A DNA stretch of 64,000 nucleotides from Aquisalinus flavus (GTDB lineage Bacteria; Pseudomonadota; Alphaproteobacteria; Caulobacterales; Parvularculaceae), in assembly GCF_022559625.1 (NCBI RefSeq), contig NZ_CP042288.1, positions 520,409 through 584,408 on the forward strand, written 5' to 3'. Shown in pieces: positions 1 to 8,034 of this stretch. Position 1 is the stretch's first letter; every line of letters starts with the position of its first letter. A program made the position numbers and the translations under genes. The notes under the pieces were generated by a model. It did not search any database, was not told the origin of the DNA, and was given only the letters and a program-made list of their open reading frames with translations.

Positions 1-371
1 GTATCACCGAGCCTGACGCCGCAGCCGCCCATCTCGAAAGGATCGACGGTGTCATGATCGGCCGCGCCGCCTATGAAAACCCCTCTATGCTCGGTGTTCT
101 CGACGGGAAGCTCCTTGGACTGACGGCTGAGTCAGCCTCCCGCCGCGCGGTGGTCGAGGCGATGGCCGCCTATATCGAGCGGCAGGCGCAAAATGGCGTG
201 CGCCCGCATAATGTCGCCCGCCACATGCTCGGGTTGTTCCATGGCCAGCCCGGCGCGCGGCGCTGGCGCCAGATGCTGACGGTGGAGGGCACGAAGCCCG
301 ATGCCGACGCCAGCGTATTGCTGCGGGCGCTCGACCGGATGCCTGCGGCGGCGCTGGAGGGCGCGGCATGA
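1..371 (+). CDS. dusA: tRNA-dihydrouridine(20/20a) synthase DusA, C-terminal part
   Basis: This is the 3' end of a gene that enters from the left edge, read in the frame that begins at base 3; 122 residues are visible. DusA is an FMN enzyme that reduces U20 and U20a in the tRNA D-loop. The segment reading ERIDGVMIGRAAYENP (about residues 13-28 of the fragment) is the conserved end of the TIM barrel, where the phosphate of FMN is held. It is followed by the helical C-terminal domain that grips tRNA, including the RHMLGLFHGQPGARRWRQ stretch typical of DusA. The stop codon overlaps the start of the next gene as ATGA, so the two are probably co-transcribed. DusA is preferred over DusB or DusC because of that C-terminal stretch. 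Confidence 0.9.
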   Translation, partial: ITEPDAAAAHLERIDGVMIGRAAYENPSMLGVLDGKLLGLTAESASRRAVVEAMAAYIERQAQNGVRPHNVARHMLGLFHGQPGARRWRQMLTVEGTKPDADASVLLRALDRMPAAALEGAA

Positions 372-1207
372 TCGAGCTCACCGGGCTCGACTGGACCATG
401 TTGTTGCTCGGCCTTGCCGGGGTCGGCCTGTTCGCGGGCTTCCTCGCCGGGCTGTTCGGCATTGGCGGCGGCATCGTCATCGTGCCGGCGCTCTATGCCG
501 TGTTCGGTCTCGTTGGTGTGCCGGAGGAGGAGCGCATCAAGGCCGCCGTCGCCACCTCCCTCGCCACGATCATCGTCACCTCGCTGCGCTCTGTTACCGC
601 GCACATGAAGCACGGCGCGGTGGATATGGATCTGCTGAAACGCTGGGCACCGTGGATCGGCCTCGGTGCGATTGTCGGCGCGGTGGCTGCCCGGTTCATC
701 CCGGCGGAGGCGCTGACGCTGATCTTTGCCCTCGGCGCTCTCGGCGTCGCCATCCGTAGGGGCTTGTTCCGCACACGGGAGGTGCCGCGGGCGAGCGCGC
801 TTGCCCCGGTTCCCGGCGGCCCGGTCGCGGCGGCGCTCGGCGGCGGTATCGGGTTCCTGTCGTCGCTGATGGGCATTGGCGGCGGCGTACTCGGCGTCAT
901 CGTGCTCACCGCCTATGGCCGCACCATCCATCAGGCGATCGCGACATCTGCCGGTTTCGGTCTCGCCATCGCCGTGCCCGGCACGCTCGGCTTTATCGGG
1001 GCCGGATGGGGCATCACCGGCCTGTCTCCGCTTTCCATCGGCTATGTCAGCCTGCCGGCCTTCGCCCTGATCGCGGTAATGACCTTCCTGACAGCGCCCC
1101 TCGGCGCGAGCCTCGCCCATAGGCTCGACAAGGGGCTACTGAACCGCGTTTTCGCCATCTATCTCGGCGTCACGGCTCTGCTCTTGCTGCGCGACACCAT
1201 TTCGTAG
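368..1207 (+). CDS. Sulfite exporter TauE/SafE family membrane protein
   Basis: This 279-residue polytopic inner-membrane protein belongs to the TauE/SafE (DUF81) family of proposed anion or organosulfur exporters. The family hallmark is an internal duplication, and both halves can be seen: GLFGIGGGIVIVP near residue 35 and SLMGIGGGVLGVIV near residue 165, each followed by several hydrophobic helices (about eight in total). Its start codon overlaps the dusA stop (ATGA), so translation is probably coupled. The substrate cannot be told from sequence; members move sulfite, sulfoacetate, taurine-derived anions and other compounds, and nothing next to this gene points to sulfur metabolism. Confidence 0.9.
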   Translation: MIELTGLDWTMLLLGLAGVGLFAGFLAGLFGIGGGIVIVPALYAVFGLVGVPEEERIKAAVATSLATIIVTSLRSVTAHMKHGAVDMDLLKRWAPWIGLGAIVGAVAARFIPAEALTLIFALGALGVAIRRGLFRTREVPRASALAPVPGGPVAAALGGGIGFLSSLMGIGGGVLGVIVLTAYGRTIHQAIATSAGFGLAIAVPGTLGFIGAGWGITGLSPLSIGYVSLPAFALIAVMTFLTAPLGASLAHRLDKGLLNRVFAIYLGVTALLLLRDTIS

Positions 1208-1223
1208 CTTGATGCGGACAAAG

Positions 1224-1245
1224 TATGCGCATACCTTATGCGCAT
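1224..1245. promoter_or_regulatory. Tandem palindromic operator upstream of ccdAB
   Basis: Two perfect copies of the 8-bp palindrome ATGCGCAT lie at 1225-1232 and 1238-1245, thirteen bases apart centre to centre. They sit 19-39 bases before the chosen ccdA start at 1264. Type II antitoxins repress their own operons by binding repeated palindromes at this position, so this is the likely CcdA/CcdAB autoregulatory site. Binding is inferred, not shown. Confidence 0.6.
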
Positions 1246-1263
1246 GAATTTGAGGACCCTGCC

Positions 1264-1515
1264 ATGAGCTTCTATGACCGCAAGGCGCCGAAAAAGGCGA
1301 CCAATGTCACCATCAATGCCGACCTGCTGCAACAGGCCAAGGCGCTGAAGCTCAACCTGTCGGCCCTGTCCGAGCGGGCAATTGAAGAAGCCGTCCGCGC
1401 CGAGAAGAAACGCCGGTGGCAGGAAGACAATGCCGAGGCGATCGCCGCCTATGAAGAGCGTATCGAAACCCACGGCACCCTGTCGGAGCAGTTGAGAGCA
1501 TGGCGGGATGAGTAG
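1264..1515 (+). CDS. ccdA: CcdA-type antitoxin
   Basis: This 83-residue antitoxin neutralises the CcdB toxin encoded by the next gene. The N-terminal half (ATNVTINADLLQQAKALKLNLSALSE region) is a ribbon-helix-helix DNA-binding fold. The charged C-terminal half, rich in Glu, Arg and Ala, is the flexible part that wraps the toxin and is degraded by Lon in related systems; a lon gene lies 41 kb away. The start at 1264 is preferred because GAGG lies at the right distance before it and because homologous antitoxins begin just ahead of the ribbon. An in-frame ATG at 1225 lies inside the operator palindrome. It overlaps ccdB by 8 bases, the usual coupled arrangement. Confidence 0.85.
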   Translation: MSFYDRKAPKKATNVTINADLLQQAKALKLNLSALSERAIEEAVRAEKKRRWQEDNAEAIAAYEERIETHGTLSEQLRAWRDE

Positions 1516-1822
1516 ACAGTTCGACCTGCATATTCATCCGATCCCGTCGCTCAGAAAATCCTTTCCCTATATCGTCAATATACAGAGTGACTATCTCGAT
1601 GCGCTGCCGACCCGGCTGTGCGCCTCCCTCTTCAGGGGCAGGCCGCAATTGGCTATCGACCGGCTGGAGCCTGTCGTGTCCGTACAAGGGGAAAGCCTCA
1701 TTCTGTCTGTTCTGGATCTTGCAACGTTCCGGCTGTCCGAACTGGGGGAGCAGACAGGCACGATCGGGGACTATCGCCACGAGATTGTCTCTGCCGTCGA
1801 TATCGTTTTGACCGGTGTCTGA
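1508..1822 (+). CDS. ccdB: CcdB-family toxin
   Basis: This 104-residue protein is the toxin of the pair. The classical CcdB of plasmid F poisons DNA gyrase by trapping GyrA on cleaved DNA. The fold signature is clear: FDLHIHPIPSLRKSFPYIVNIQSDYLD at the N-terminus, then PTRLCASL, and a final amphipathic helix. F-plasmid CcdB ends in Trp-Gly-Ile and needs those residues to kill; this protein ends in Thr-Gly-Val, so the gyrase-intercalating tryptophan is absent. It may be a weak toxin, act differently, or mainly regulate. It overlaps ccdA by 8 bases, and arfB follows immediately. The family call is firm; the poisoning activity is uncertain. Confidence 0.85.
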   Translation: MSRQFDLHIHPIPSLRKSFPYIVNIQSDYLDALPTRLCASLFRGRPQLAIDRLEPVVSVQGESLILSVLDLATFRLSELGEQTGTIGDYRHEIVSAVDIVLTGV

Positions 1823-1823
1823 C

Positions 1824-2243
1824 ATGGCCCTGCAAGTTTCCCGCAATATCGTGATCGACGACAAATGGCTCGAGGAGGCGTTCATCCGCGCCTCCGGGCC
1901 CGGCGGTCAGAACGTCAACAAGGTTTCCAGCGCGGTGCAGCTGCGTTTCGACCTCGAGAACTGCGACGCCATTCCAGCGGATGTGAAGGCGCGCGCCCGG
2001 CGCATTGCCGGCTCGCGCCTGACCAAGGATGGACACATCCTGATCGAGGCCCAGCAATTCCGCCGCCAGGAGGCCAACCGCGAGGATGCCCGCAAGCGGC
2101 TGGTCGACCTGCTGAAGAAGGCGCTGGTGCAGCCCAAGCCGCGCAGGAAGACGGCGCCGAGCCGGGCGCAGAAGGCAAAACGCCTCGACGCCAAGAAGCG
2201 CCGGGGCGATATCAAGAAAAACAGGGGGCAGGTCGACTACTGA
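1824..2243 (+). CDS. arfB: Alternative ribosome-rescue peptidyl-tRNA hydrolase ArfB
   Basis: ArfB (YaeJ) enters ribosomes stalled at the end of broken mRNAs and hydrolyses peptidyl-tRNA. The release-factor-like domain carries the catalytic loop SGPGGQNVNKV near residues 25-35, containing the essential GGQ. The C-terminal tail of about 30 residues is strongly basic (KPRRKTAPSRAQKAKRLDAKK region) and in known ArfB proteins threads into the empty mRNA channel, so this is ArfB rather than a release-factor paralogue. The length of 139 residues is typical. The ATG at 1824 gives the canonical N-terminus; a GTG at 1815 is in frame. It starts one base after the ccdB stop, which suggests it is transcribed with the toxin-antitoxin pair. 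Confidence 0.92.
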   Translation: MALQVSRNIVIDDKWLEEAFIRASGPGGQNVNKVSSAVQLRFDLENCDAIPADVKARARRIAGSRLTKDGHILIEAQQFRRQEANREDARKRLVDLLKKALVQPKPRRKTAPSRAQKAKRLDAKKRRGDIKKNRGQVDY

Positions 2244-2259
2244 CCGCCCGCCAGGCAAA

Positions 2260-3552
2260 TCAGTCTACGGACTTATAGACGACGCCTTCCTTCATCACGA
2301 AACCGACGCTTTCGAGGATCGAGATATCGTCCAGCGGATTGCCTTCAACCGCGATGATATCCGCGAAATAGCCGGGCGCGAGCCTGCCGATCGTATCGCC
2401 CTTGCCGAGCGCGTCTGCGGCGTTCACCGTCGCCGCCTGCAGCGCCTCTGCCGGCGTCATGCCGAAGCCTGTCATGCGCGACAGCTGACGCGCGTTCTGG
2501 CCGTGCGGATAGACGCCTGCGTCAGTGCCGAGCACCATCTTCACGCCGGCCTCATGCGCCTTGCGGAAATTGTCGCGCTGGACCTGCCCGGTCATGCGCT
2601 CCTTCTCCAGCGACTCTTCCAAGATGCCTGCGGCTTCGCCTTCGCCGAGAATATATTCGGTCACATAGATATCCATCGACAGGTAGGCGCCGTTCTTCCT
2701 GGCGAGGCGAATGCCCTCATCGTCGATGAAGCTCGCATGCTCGATCGTGTCGACACCGGCCATCAGCGCATTGCGGATGCCCTCGGCGCCATGGGCGTGG
2801 GAGGCGACCTTCAAACCATGGCTGTGCGCCTCTTCGGTCAGGGCGGTCAGTTCCTCCAGCGTGTATTGCGGCGCGCCGACCTTGGTGCCTTTCGAGAGCA
2901 CGCCGCCGGTCGAGCATGTCTTGATCAGGTCGGCGCCATATTTGACGTTCTTGCGCACTGCGCTGCGCGCCGCCCACGGACCATCGGCAACGTTTTCACC
3001 CTCCAGGCCGTATTCCTCCGGCAACAGATTATTGTCGGAGCAATGGCCACCTGTAATGCCGATCGGCGGGCCGGAAACGTACATGCGCGGCCCGGGGATC
3101 ATCCCCTCGTTGATCGCATCGCGCAGGGCGACATCGCCGAACGAGCCGGCGCCGACATTGCGTACCGTCGTAAAGCCCGCTTCCAGAGTCGTCTGCGCAT
3201 TGACCACGCCGATGATCGCGCTCATCTCGTCGGAGATCGCGAGCCCCTTGTAGCCATGCTGGTCGGCCGAGCTGGTCAGATGCACATGCATGTCGATCAG
3301 CCCCGGCATGATGGTGTAGCCGGCCAGGTCGATGCGGGTCGCATCTTCCGGGATCGCCAGGCGCACGGTCGACATGTCGCCCGCGAAAGTCACCTTGCCA
3401 TCCTCGACCAGCACGGCGGCATTCCCGACCAGGCGGCCGGTCTCGACATCGACCATGCGGTCTGCGGTCAGGAAGACAGTCTGCGCCTGCGCCGCGCCCG
3501 TGAAGACGCAAATGGCAGCGGCGGCGGTCATAAGCCGGGAGATCAGTTTCAT
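2260..3552 (-). CDS. Exported metal-dependent amidohydrolase (imidazolonepropionase/Xaa-Pro dipeptidase-like)
   Basis: This 430-residue amidohydrolase is exported: an N-terminal signal peptide ends at an Ala-Gln-Ala site near residue 23, so it acts in the periplasm. The metal site of the superfamily is complete. It has HVH at residues 89-91, a lysine of the carboxylated type in ADLIKTC near 211, histidines in SHAHG (252, 254) and EHA (272), and Asp 343 in GTDAG. Proteins of this subgroup cleave dipeptides such as Xaa-Pro or Xaa-Arg/Lys, or hydrolyse cyclic amides; sequence alone does not say which. The start is placed at the Met that begins the signal peptide. It converges with arfB, only 16 bases away. 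Confidence 0.85.
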   Translation of the reverse strand: MKLISRLMTAAAAICVFTGAAQAQTVFLTADRMVDVETGRLVGNAAVLVEDGKVTFAGDMSTVRLAIPEDATRIDLAGYTIMPGLIDMHVHLTSSADQHGYKGLAISDEMSAIIGVVNAQTTLEAGFTTVRNVGAGSFGDVALRDAINEGMIPGPRMYVSGPPIGITGGHCSDNNLLPEEYGLEGENVADGPWAARSAVRKNVKYGADLIKTCSTGGVLSKGTKVGAPQYTLEELTALTEEAHSHGLKVASHAHGAEGIRNALMAGVDTIEHASFIDDEGIRLARKNGAYLSMDIYVTEYILGEGEAAGILEESLEKERMTGQVQRDNFRKAHEAGVKMVLGTDAGVYPHGQNARQLSRMTGFGMTPAEALQAATVNAADALGKGDTIGRLAPGYFADIIAVEGNPLDDISILESVGFVMKEGVVYKSVD

Positions 3553-3592
3553 GCGGTAAGCCCCTTGTAGCACCAGAATTGGCAGCAGGGGA

Positions 3593-4231
3593 TCAACCGG
3601 CCTTGGCGGAAACGGTTTTCCAGGCCTCGCGTCCCCTCAGACGATCAAAATAGGCTTGCACATTTTCCGGCGTCGCGTCCAGTCGGCCCATGATCTTCAG
3701 CAAGAGCAGCATGTAGCCGATCGAGATATCCGCCGCGGTAAAACGCTCGCCGCAGATGAACGGCTTGTCGCCCAGTCCGTCACTGATGAAATCGACGCAA
3801 GAATAGACTTCCTTTTGCGCCCACTCGGCAATCGCCGGAATGCGGTGCTTTTCCGGCAGGATCAGCGCATGGGCGAGCAGCATGTTCATATACGGGCCCA
3901 TGCCGGCCTCGCCATATTCGACCCATTGCAGATAGCGGCCATAATCATGGGTGCCAGGTTCCGGCTTCAGCCCGCCCGCTGTCGGGCCGTCGCCATAGCG
4001 GCTCAACAGATATTCCATGATCGCGGTCGACTCGACCATGGTGAAATCGCCGTCCTGGATCGCCGGATATTTCCCGGTCGGGCTGATCTTGCGGTATTCC
4101 TCGCTGCGCGCGAACTGGCGGAAGGTCGCCTGCGGCACGATCTTCAACTCATGTTCCAGCCCCATCTCCTCAAGCAGCCAGGCAATGCGGAACGAGCGCG
4201 AGTAGGCGGCGTGGTACAGCGTAATGGTCAT
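3593..4231 (-). CDS. Glutathione S-transferase family protein
   Basis: This is a 212-residue cytosolic GST. The N-terminal thioredoxin-like domain begins TITLYHAAYSRSFRIAWLLEE, with the glutathione-site motif VESTAIMEYL near residues 62-71, followed by the all-helical C-terminal domain of the family. GSTs conjugate glutathione to electrophiles or reduce disulfides; the substrate cannot be told. The start is the ATG at 4231, which has AGGAG eight bases upstream; an in-frame TTG six bases earlier is less likely. It is transcribed in the same direction as the amidohydrolase with a 40-base gap, so the two may share a transcript. Confidence 0.88.
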   Translation of the reverse strand: MTITLYHAAYSRSFRIAWLLEEMGLEHELKIVPQATFRQFARSEEYRKISPTGKYPAIQDGDFTMVESTAIMEYLLSRYGDGPTAGGLKPEPGTHDYGRYLQWVEYGEAGMGPYMNMLLAHALILPEKHRIPAIAEWAQKEVYSCVDFISDGLGDKPFICGERFTAADISIGYMLLLLKIMGRLDATPENVQAYFDRLRGREAWKTVSAKAG

Positions 4232-4338
4232 GGGCAAATCTCCTGTCTCTCAACTCTCGCCGACTGGAGACCCGGATACAAGAACGGCGGACAGTCCGGG
4301 ACCGTCCGCCGCTGCATAATCACTATACGCGAGAGGGA

Positions 4339-5838
4339 TCAGAGCTTCTGGTTGAACTCGCCGACTTCCGGATAGCCTGCGAGGATCGCCTCGATCTCGC
4401 GGAACATCTCGTTGCGGTTCTCCTCGGAAGTCGGGCTCTCGACCACGACGACCAGTTCCGGCTTGTTCGAGGACGCGCGGATCAGGCCCCAGGTACCGTC
4501 CTCGACGGTAAAGCGCACGCCATTGACCGTGTTCAGGTCGCGCAGCTTCTGGCCGATAAACGTGCCGCCGCCATCGCTATGTTTTTGCACCTGCGCCACG
4601 ATGCGGTCGAGCACCTCATATTTCTTCTCGTCATCGCAATGGGGCGACATGGTCGGCGACTGCCAGGTCTTGGGCAGGTCGGCCCGCAGCTGCGCCATCG
4701 TCTTGTCCGGGTTGCGGTCGAGCATTTTCAGCAGCGCGATGGCGGCGACGAGACCGTCATCATAGCCGCGGCCATAGGGCTCGCGGAAGAAGAAGTGGCC
4801 GGATTTCTCGAAACCGGCGAGGGCCCCGATCTCGTTGGAATAGCGCTTGATATAGGAGTGCCCGGTCTTCCAGTATTTGGTCGTCGCGCCATTTGCCTGC
4901 AGCACCGGATCGGTCATGTACAGACCGGTCGATTTCACGTCGGCGACGAACACCGCGTTCTTGTGCAGGGCCGACAGGTCGCGAGCAAGCATCACGCCGA
5001 TGACATCGGCAAAGATCTCGTTGCCCTCATTGTCGACGACGCCGCAGCGGTCGCCATCGCCGTCAAAGCCGAGCGCGATATCCGCGCCATGCTCTTTCAC
5101 CGCATCGACCATGGCGTGCAGCATCTTCATGTCTTCCGGGTTCGGATTGTATTTGGGGAAGGAGTGATCGAGTTCGGCATCCATGGGGATGACCTCGACG
5201 CCCATGCGCGCCAGCGCCTCGGGGGCGAACGCGCCCGCCGTACCATTGCCGCAGGCCGCGATCACTTTCATCTTGCGGGTGAATGTCACGTCCTTGACGA
5301 GATCGGCGATATAGCGCTCGCGCATCCCCTCGACATATTTGTAGGCACCGCCCGCACGCGACTTGTACGCGCCGTTCAGCACGATCTCCTTCAGCCGGCC
5401 CATTTCCTCCGGGCCGAAGGTCAGCGGTGCTTCCACGCCCATCTTCACGCCGGTCCAGCCATTGTCATTGTGGCTTGCGGTAACCATGGCAACGCACGGG
5501 ATATCCAGATCGAACTGGGCGAAATAGGCGACCGGCGACAGGGCGAGGCCGATATCGTTGACCTCGATCCCGGCGCTCATCAGCCCGACGGTCAGCGCCT
5601 GCTTGATGGAGACGGAATAGGAGCGGAAATCATGGCCGACGACGATGCGCGGCTCCTTGCCCAGCTCGTGGATCAGTGTACCCAGCCCGGCGCCTAGGGC
5701 CTGGATGCCGAGCAAATTGATTTCCTTTTCGAACAGCCAGCGCGCGTCATATTCCCGGAAACCGGTCGGTTTGACCTTCGGGATGATCTCATATTCGAGC
5801 GTATTGGGCTCAAGATCGGTACGCGGGGTTGGCAGCAT
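4339..5838 (-). CDS. Phosphomannomutase/phosphoglucomutase
   Basis: This 499-residue alpha-D-phosphohexomutase interconverts mannose-6-P and mannose-1-P and/or the glucose equivalents. The phosphoserine loop TASHN near residues 140-144 carries the catalytic serine. GFDGDGDRCG near residues 258-267 is the metal loop. GFEKSGHFFF near residue 343 is the sugar-binding loop, and RASSNKPELVV near the C-terminus is the phosphate-binding loop. All four domains are present at full length. It resembles AlgC/ManB of other proteobacteria. The product feeds nucleotide sugars, so it is a plausible supplier for the exopolysaccharide genes 9 kb away, although it is not linked to them. GGAGAG lies just before the ATG. 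Confidence 0.9.
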   Translation of the reverse strand: MLPTPRTDLEPNTLEYEIIPKVKPTGFREYDARWLFEKEINLLGIQALGAGLGTLIHELGKEPRIVVGHDFRSYSVSIKQALTVGLMSAGIEVNDIGLALSPVAYFAQFDLDIPCVAMVTASHNDNGWTGVKMGVEAPLTFGPEEMGRLKEIVLNGAYKSRAGGAYKYVEGMRERYIADLVKDVTFTRKMKVIAACGNGTAGAFAPEALARMGVEVIPMDAELDHSFPKYNPNPEDMKMLHAMVDAVKEHGADIALGFDGDGDRCGVVDNEGNEIFADVIGVMLARDLSALHKNAVFVADVKSTGLYMTDPVLQANGATTKYWKTGHSYIKRYSNEIGALAGFEKSGHFFFREPYGRGYDDGLVAAIALLKMLDRNPDKTMAQLRADLPKTWQSPTMSPHCDDEKKYEVLDRIVAQVQKHSDGGGTFIGQKLRDLNTVNGVRFTVEDGTWGLIRASSNKPELVVVVESPTSEENRNEMFREIEAILAGYPEVGEFNQKL

Positions 5839-5991
5839 CGCTTCTCTCCTCTAGCAAAAGTTCTTTCGTTCCTACCGGTACACCGTTACAGGGGCAAGCG
5901 CCCTGACATGACAAAACCATGAAAACGGTATTTCATGGCGGGAATCGCGGCAGGCCATTTACCGCGGGCGCGGGTGGGGCAGATAGAAAGA

Positions 5992-7275
5992 ATGAGTATG
6001 GAATTCGGGCTCAGAGGGCAGTCAATGCTCGGAATCTTCGCGTTCATGGCGATCGCCTGGCTGTTGTCGGAGCGCAAGCTGAAATTTCCCTTCATGAGCG
6101 CCATCTGGGCGGTCGCGATCCAGATCGGCGTCGCCGCATTCTTCCTGCAATTCGATCCGGCCCGCCGCGCCCTGCGCGGGCTGAACGGCCTCGTCGATGC
6201 CCTGCAGTCGGCAACCCTGGAGGGGACCTCCTTCCTCTTCGGCTATCTCGGCACCAGCGATCCCGCAGCGATGCCCTTCGATCCGGTCGAGGGCGCGCCC
6301 TTGTTCATCTTCGCCTTTCAGGGCCTGTTCCTCGTCGTCTTCATTTCGGCCCTGTCGGCGGTGCTCTGGCATTGGGGGATTCTCAAATGGATCGTGCGCG
6401 GCTTTGCCATGATCCTGACCCGCGTTTTCGGCACCGGCGGCGCGGTCTCGCTCGCAGCCGCAGCGAACGTCTTCCTCGGTCAGACCGAAGCGCCGCTTCT
6501 CATCCGCGCCTATCTCGACCGCGTCACCCGGTCGGAACTGTTCACCATCATCACCTCCGGCTATGCGACGGTCGCCGGATCGGTCATCGTGCTCTATGCG
6601 ACCATCCTCGCCCCGATCGAGCCGTCCATCCTCGGCCATATCATCGTCGCCTCGATCATCTCGGTGCCCGCTGCCCTGCTGATCGGCCGCATCATGGTGC
6701 CCTATTCGGACGAGGAGACACCGACGCCGACCAGTGCGGGCGACGACTTCCAGTATGAAGGCTCGATGGACGCGTTCATGCATGGCGTCACCGAGGGCGG
6801 CAAGCTGTGGTGGAACATCGTCATCTCCATTCTGGCCTTCATTGCGCTCGCGGCCCTGATCAACATCATGCTCGATGCCTTCATCCCCGATGTCGGCGGC
6901 GCGCCGCTGACGCTCGAGCGCATGCTGGGCTGGGTCTTCATGCCGCTGGTCTGGCTCGCCGGCGTGCCGTTCGAAGAAGCCTTCCAGGCCGGCCAGCTGA
7001 TGGGCATCAAGACCGCCCTGAACGAGGTCATCGCCTATATCGAACTGGCCAGCCTCGAACCCGGAACCCTGAGCGAGCGCACCAGCCTGATCATGGTCTA
7101 TGCCCTGTGCGGCTTTGCCAATATCGGCTCGCTCGGCATCGTCATTGGCGGCTTGTCGAGCCTTGTCCCGAACCGGCGCAAGGAAATCATCCAGCTCGCA
7201 CCCAAGGCGCTGGTCGGCGGCACGCTGGCAACGCTGATGTCCGGCGCCGTCATCGGCGTCATCTGGATGGGCTGA
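5992..7275 (+). CDS. Concentrative nucleoside transporter (CNT/NupC family)
   Basis: This 427-residue inner-membrane protein belongs to the CNT family, which imports nucleosides with Na+ or H+. The family core motifs are clear: FGTGGAVSLAAAANVFLGQTEAPLLI with the nucleoside-binding GQTEAP, and the later CGFANIGSLGIVIGG on the second discontinuous helix. About eight to nine hydrophobic segments are visible and the length matches bacterial CNT proteins. The start is uncertain: ATG at 5992 or 5998 both precede the first membrane helix, with only a weak purine-rich ribosome-binding site. The next gene begins one base after the stop, which suggests co-transcription. Confidence 0.88.
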   Translation: MSMEFGLRGQSMLGIFAFMAIAWLLSERKLKFPFMSAIWAVAIQIGVAAFFLQFDPARRALRGLNGLVDALQSATLEGTSFLFGYLGTSDPAAMPFDPVEGAPLFIFAFQGLFLVVFISALSAVLWHWGILKWIVRGFAMILTRVFGTGGAVSLAAAANVFLGQTEAPLLIRAYLDRVTRSELFTIITSGYATVAGSVIVLYATILAPIEPSILGHIIVASIISVPAALLIGRIMVPYSDEETPTPTSAGDDFQYEGSMDAFMHGVTEGGKLWWNIVISILAFIALAALINIMLDAFIPDVGGAPLTLERMLGWVFMPLVWLAGVPFEEAFQAGQLMGIKTALNEVIAYIELASLEPGTLSERTSLIMVYALCGFANIGSLGIVIGGLSSLVPNRRKEIIQLAPKALVGGTLATLMSGAVIGVIWMG

Positions 7276-7276
7276 G

Positions 7277-7801
7277 ATGGGTGGCGAAAAACTCTTCATG
7301 GTCTATGTCGGCGGCATGGCCAAGGGCTGCCATGTCGAACTGCACGATGTCCGCTTCGTCATCGGCGACAGCATAGAAGCCTGCTACGACGATTTGTGCG
7401 CGCAATGGTGGGGCACGCCGCAAAGCCTGCATCTCGATTGCTGGGGCGAGGTTCACTGGGCCGACGGCCATGGTGTCGAGGTGCGCGACGAACCGCAACA
7501 GGGCGGGCCAAAACTGTGGTTCGTCAATCTCGGCGGCTATGATCCGGCATTGTTCACCGAGCTGCACGAAAACCTGCTGGTCGTCGCCGGCGATGCCCGC
7601 GCGGCGAAGAAGCGCGCACTGGCGCAGATCGAGGGCTGGACTGCGCCGCACAAGGACAATGTGCTGACGGTCGAGGCCAGCGTCGATGTCAGCACCCAAA
7701 TGGCGCGGCCAGGGCGGTATGTCCACCTGACGCCACAGGCGGAAAAACAGCCCTTCGCGTTCGAGGCCCGCTACGTCCCTATCGGGAAAAGGAAATCATG
7801 A
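7277..7801 (+). CDS. DUF1543 domain-containing protein
   Basis: This 174-residue cytosolic protein matches the DUF1543 family from its start (LFMVYVGGMAKGCHVELHDVRFVIGDSIEACYDDL). The family has no established biochemical role. Two similar alpha/beta halves appear to be present: FMVYVGG..HDVRFV at the N-terminus and WFVNLGGYD..FTELHENLLVVA near residues 75-100. It starts one base after the transporter stop and overlaps the following gene by ATGA, so the three genes form a tight operon. A link to nucleoside uptake is only a suggestion from position. Confidence 0.8.
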   Translation: MGGEKLFMVYVGGMAKGCHVELHDVRFVIGDSIEACYDDLCAQWWGTPQSLHLDCWGEVHWADGHGVEVRDEPQQGGPKLWFVNLGGYDPALFTELHENLLVVAGDARAAKKRALAQIEGWTAPHKDNVLTVEASVDVSTQMARPGRYVHLTPQAEKQPFAFEARYVPIGKRKS

Positions 7802-8034
7802 GCAATCCGCGCGATGCCATTCTGACGCTGCTGGCGCAACGCGACCCCGGCAAGTCCATCTGCCCGTCGGAGGCGGCCAAGGCTCTTGCGCCGGACAACT
7901 GGCAACCGGAGATGCACAGGGTCCGCGAGGCGGGCAGGGCGCTCTCAGACGAAGGCCTGATCGAGGTCACCCGCAAGGGCAAGCCCGTCGATCCGCACAC
8001 GGTCAAGGGCGTGATCCGGTATCGGCTGAAGTAG
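7798..8034 (+). CDS. DUF3253 domain-containing small protein
   Basis: This 78-residue protein matches the DUF3253 family. It has the typical elements of a winged-helix-like fold: DAILTLLAQRDPGKSICPSEAAKAL, a central helix REAGRALSDEGLIEV, and the C-terminal strand pair RKGKPVDPHTVKGVIRYRL. Members often occur near DNA-repair or nucleotide genes, but no function is known. It overlaps the DUF1543 gene by four bases (ATGA) and ends the operon; a long inverted repeat follows at once. Confidence 0.82.
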   Translation: MSNPRDAILTLLAQRDPGKSICPSEAAKALAPDNWQPEMHRVREAGRALSDEGLIEVTRKGKPVDPHTVKGVIRYRLK

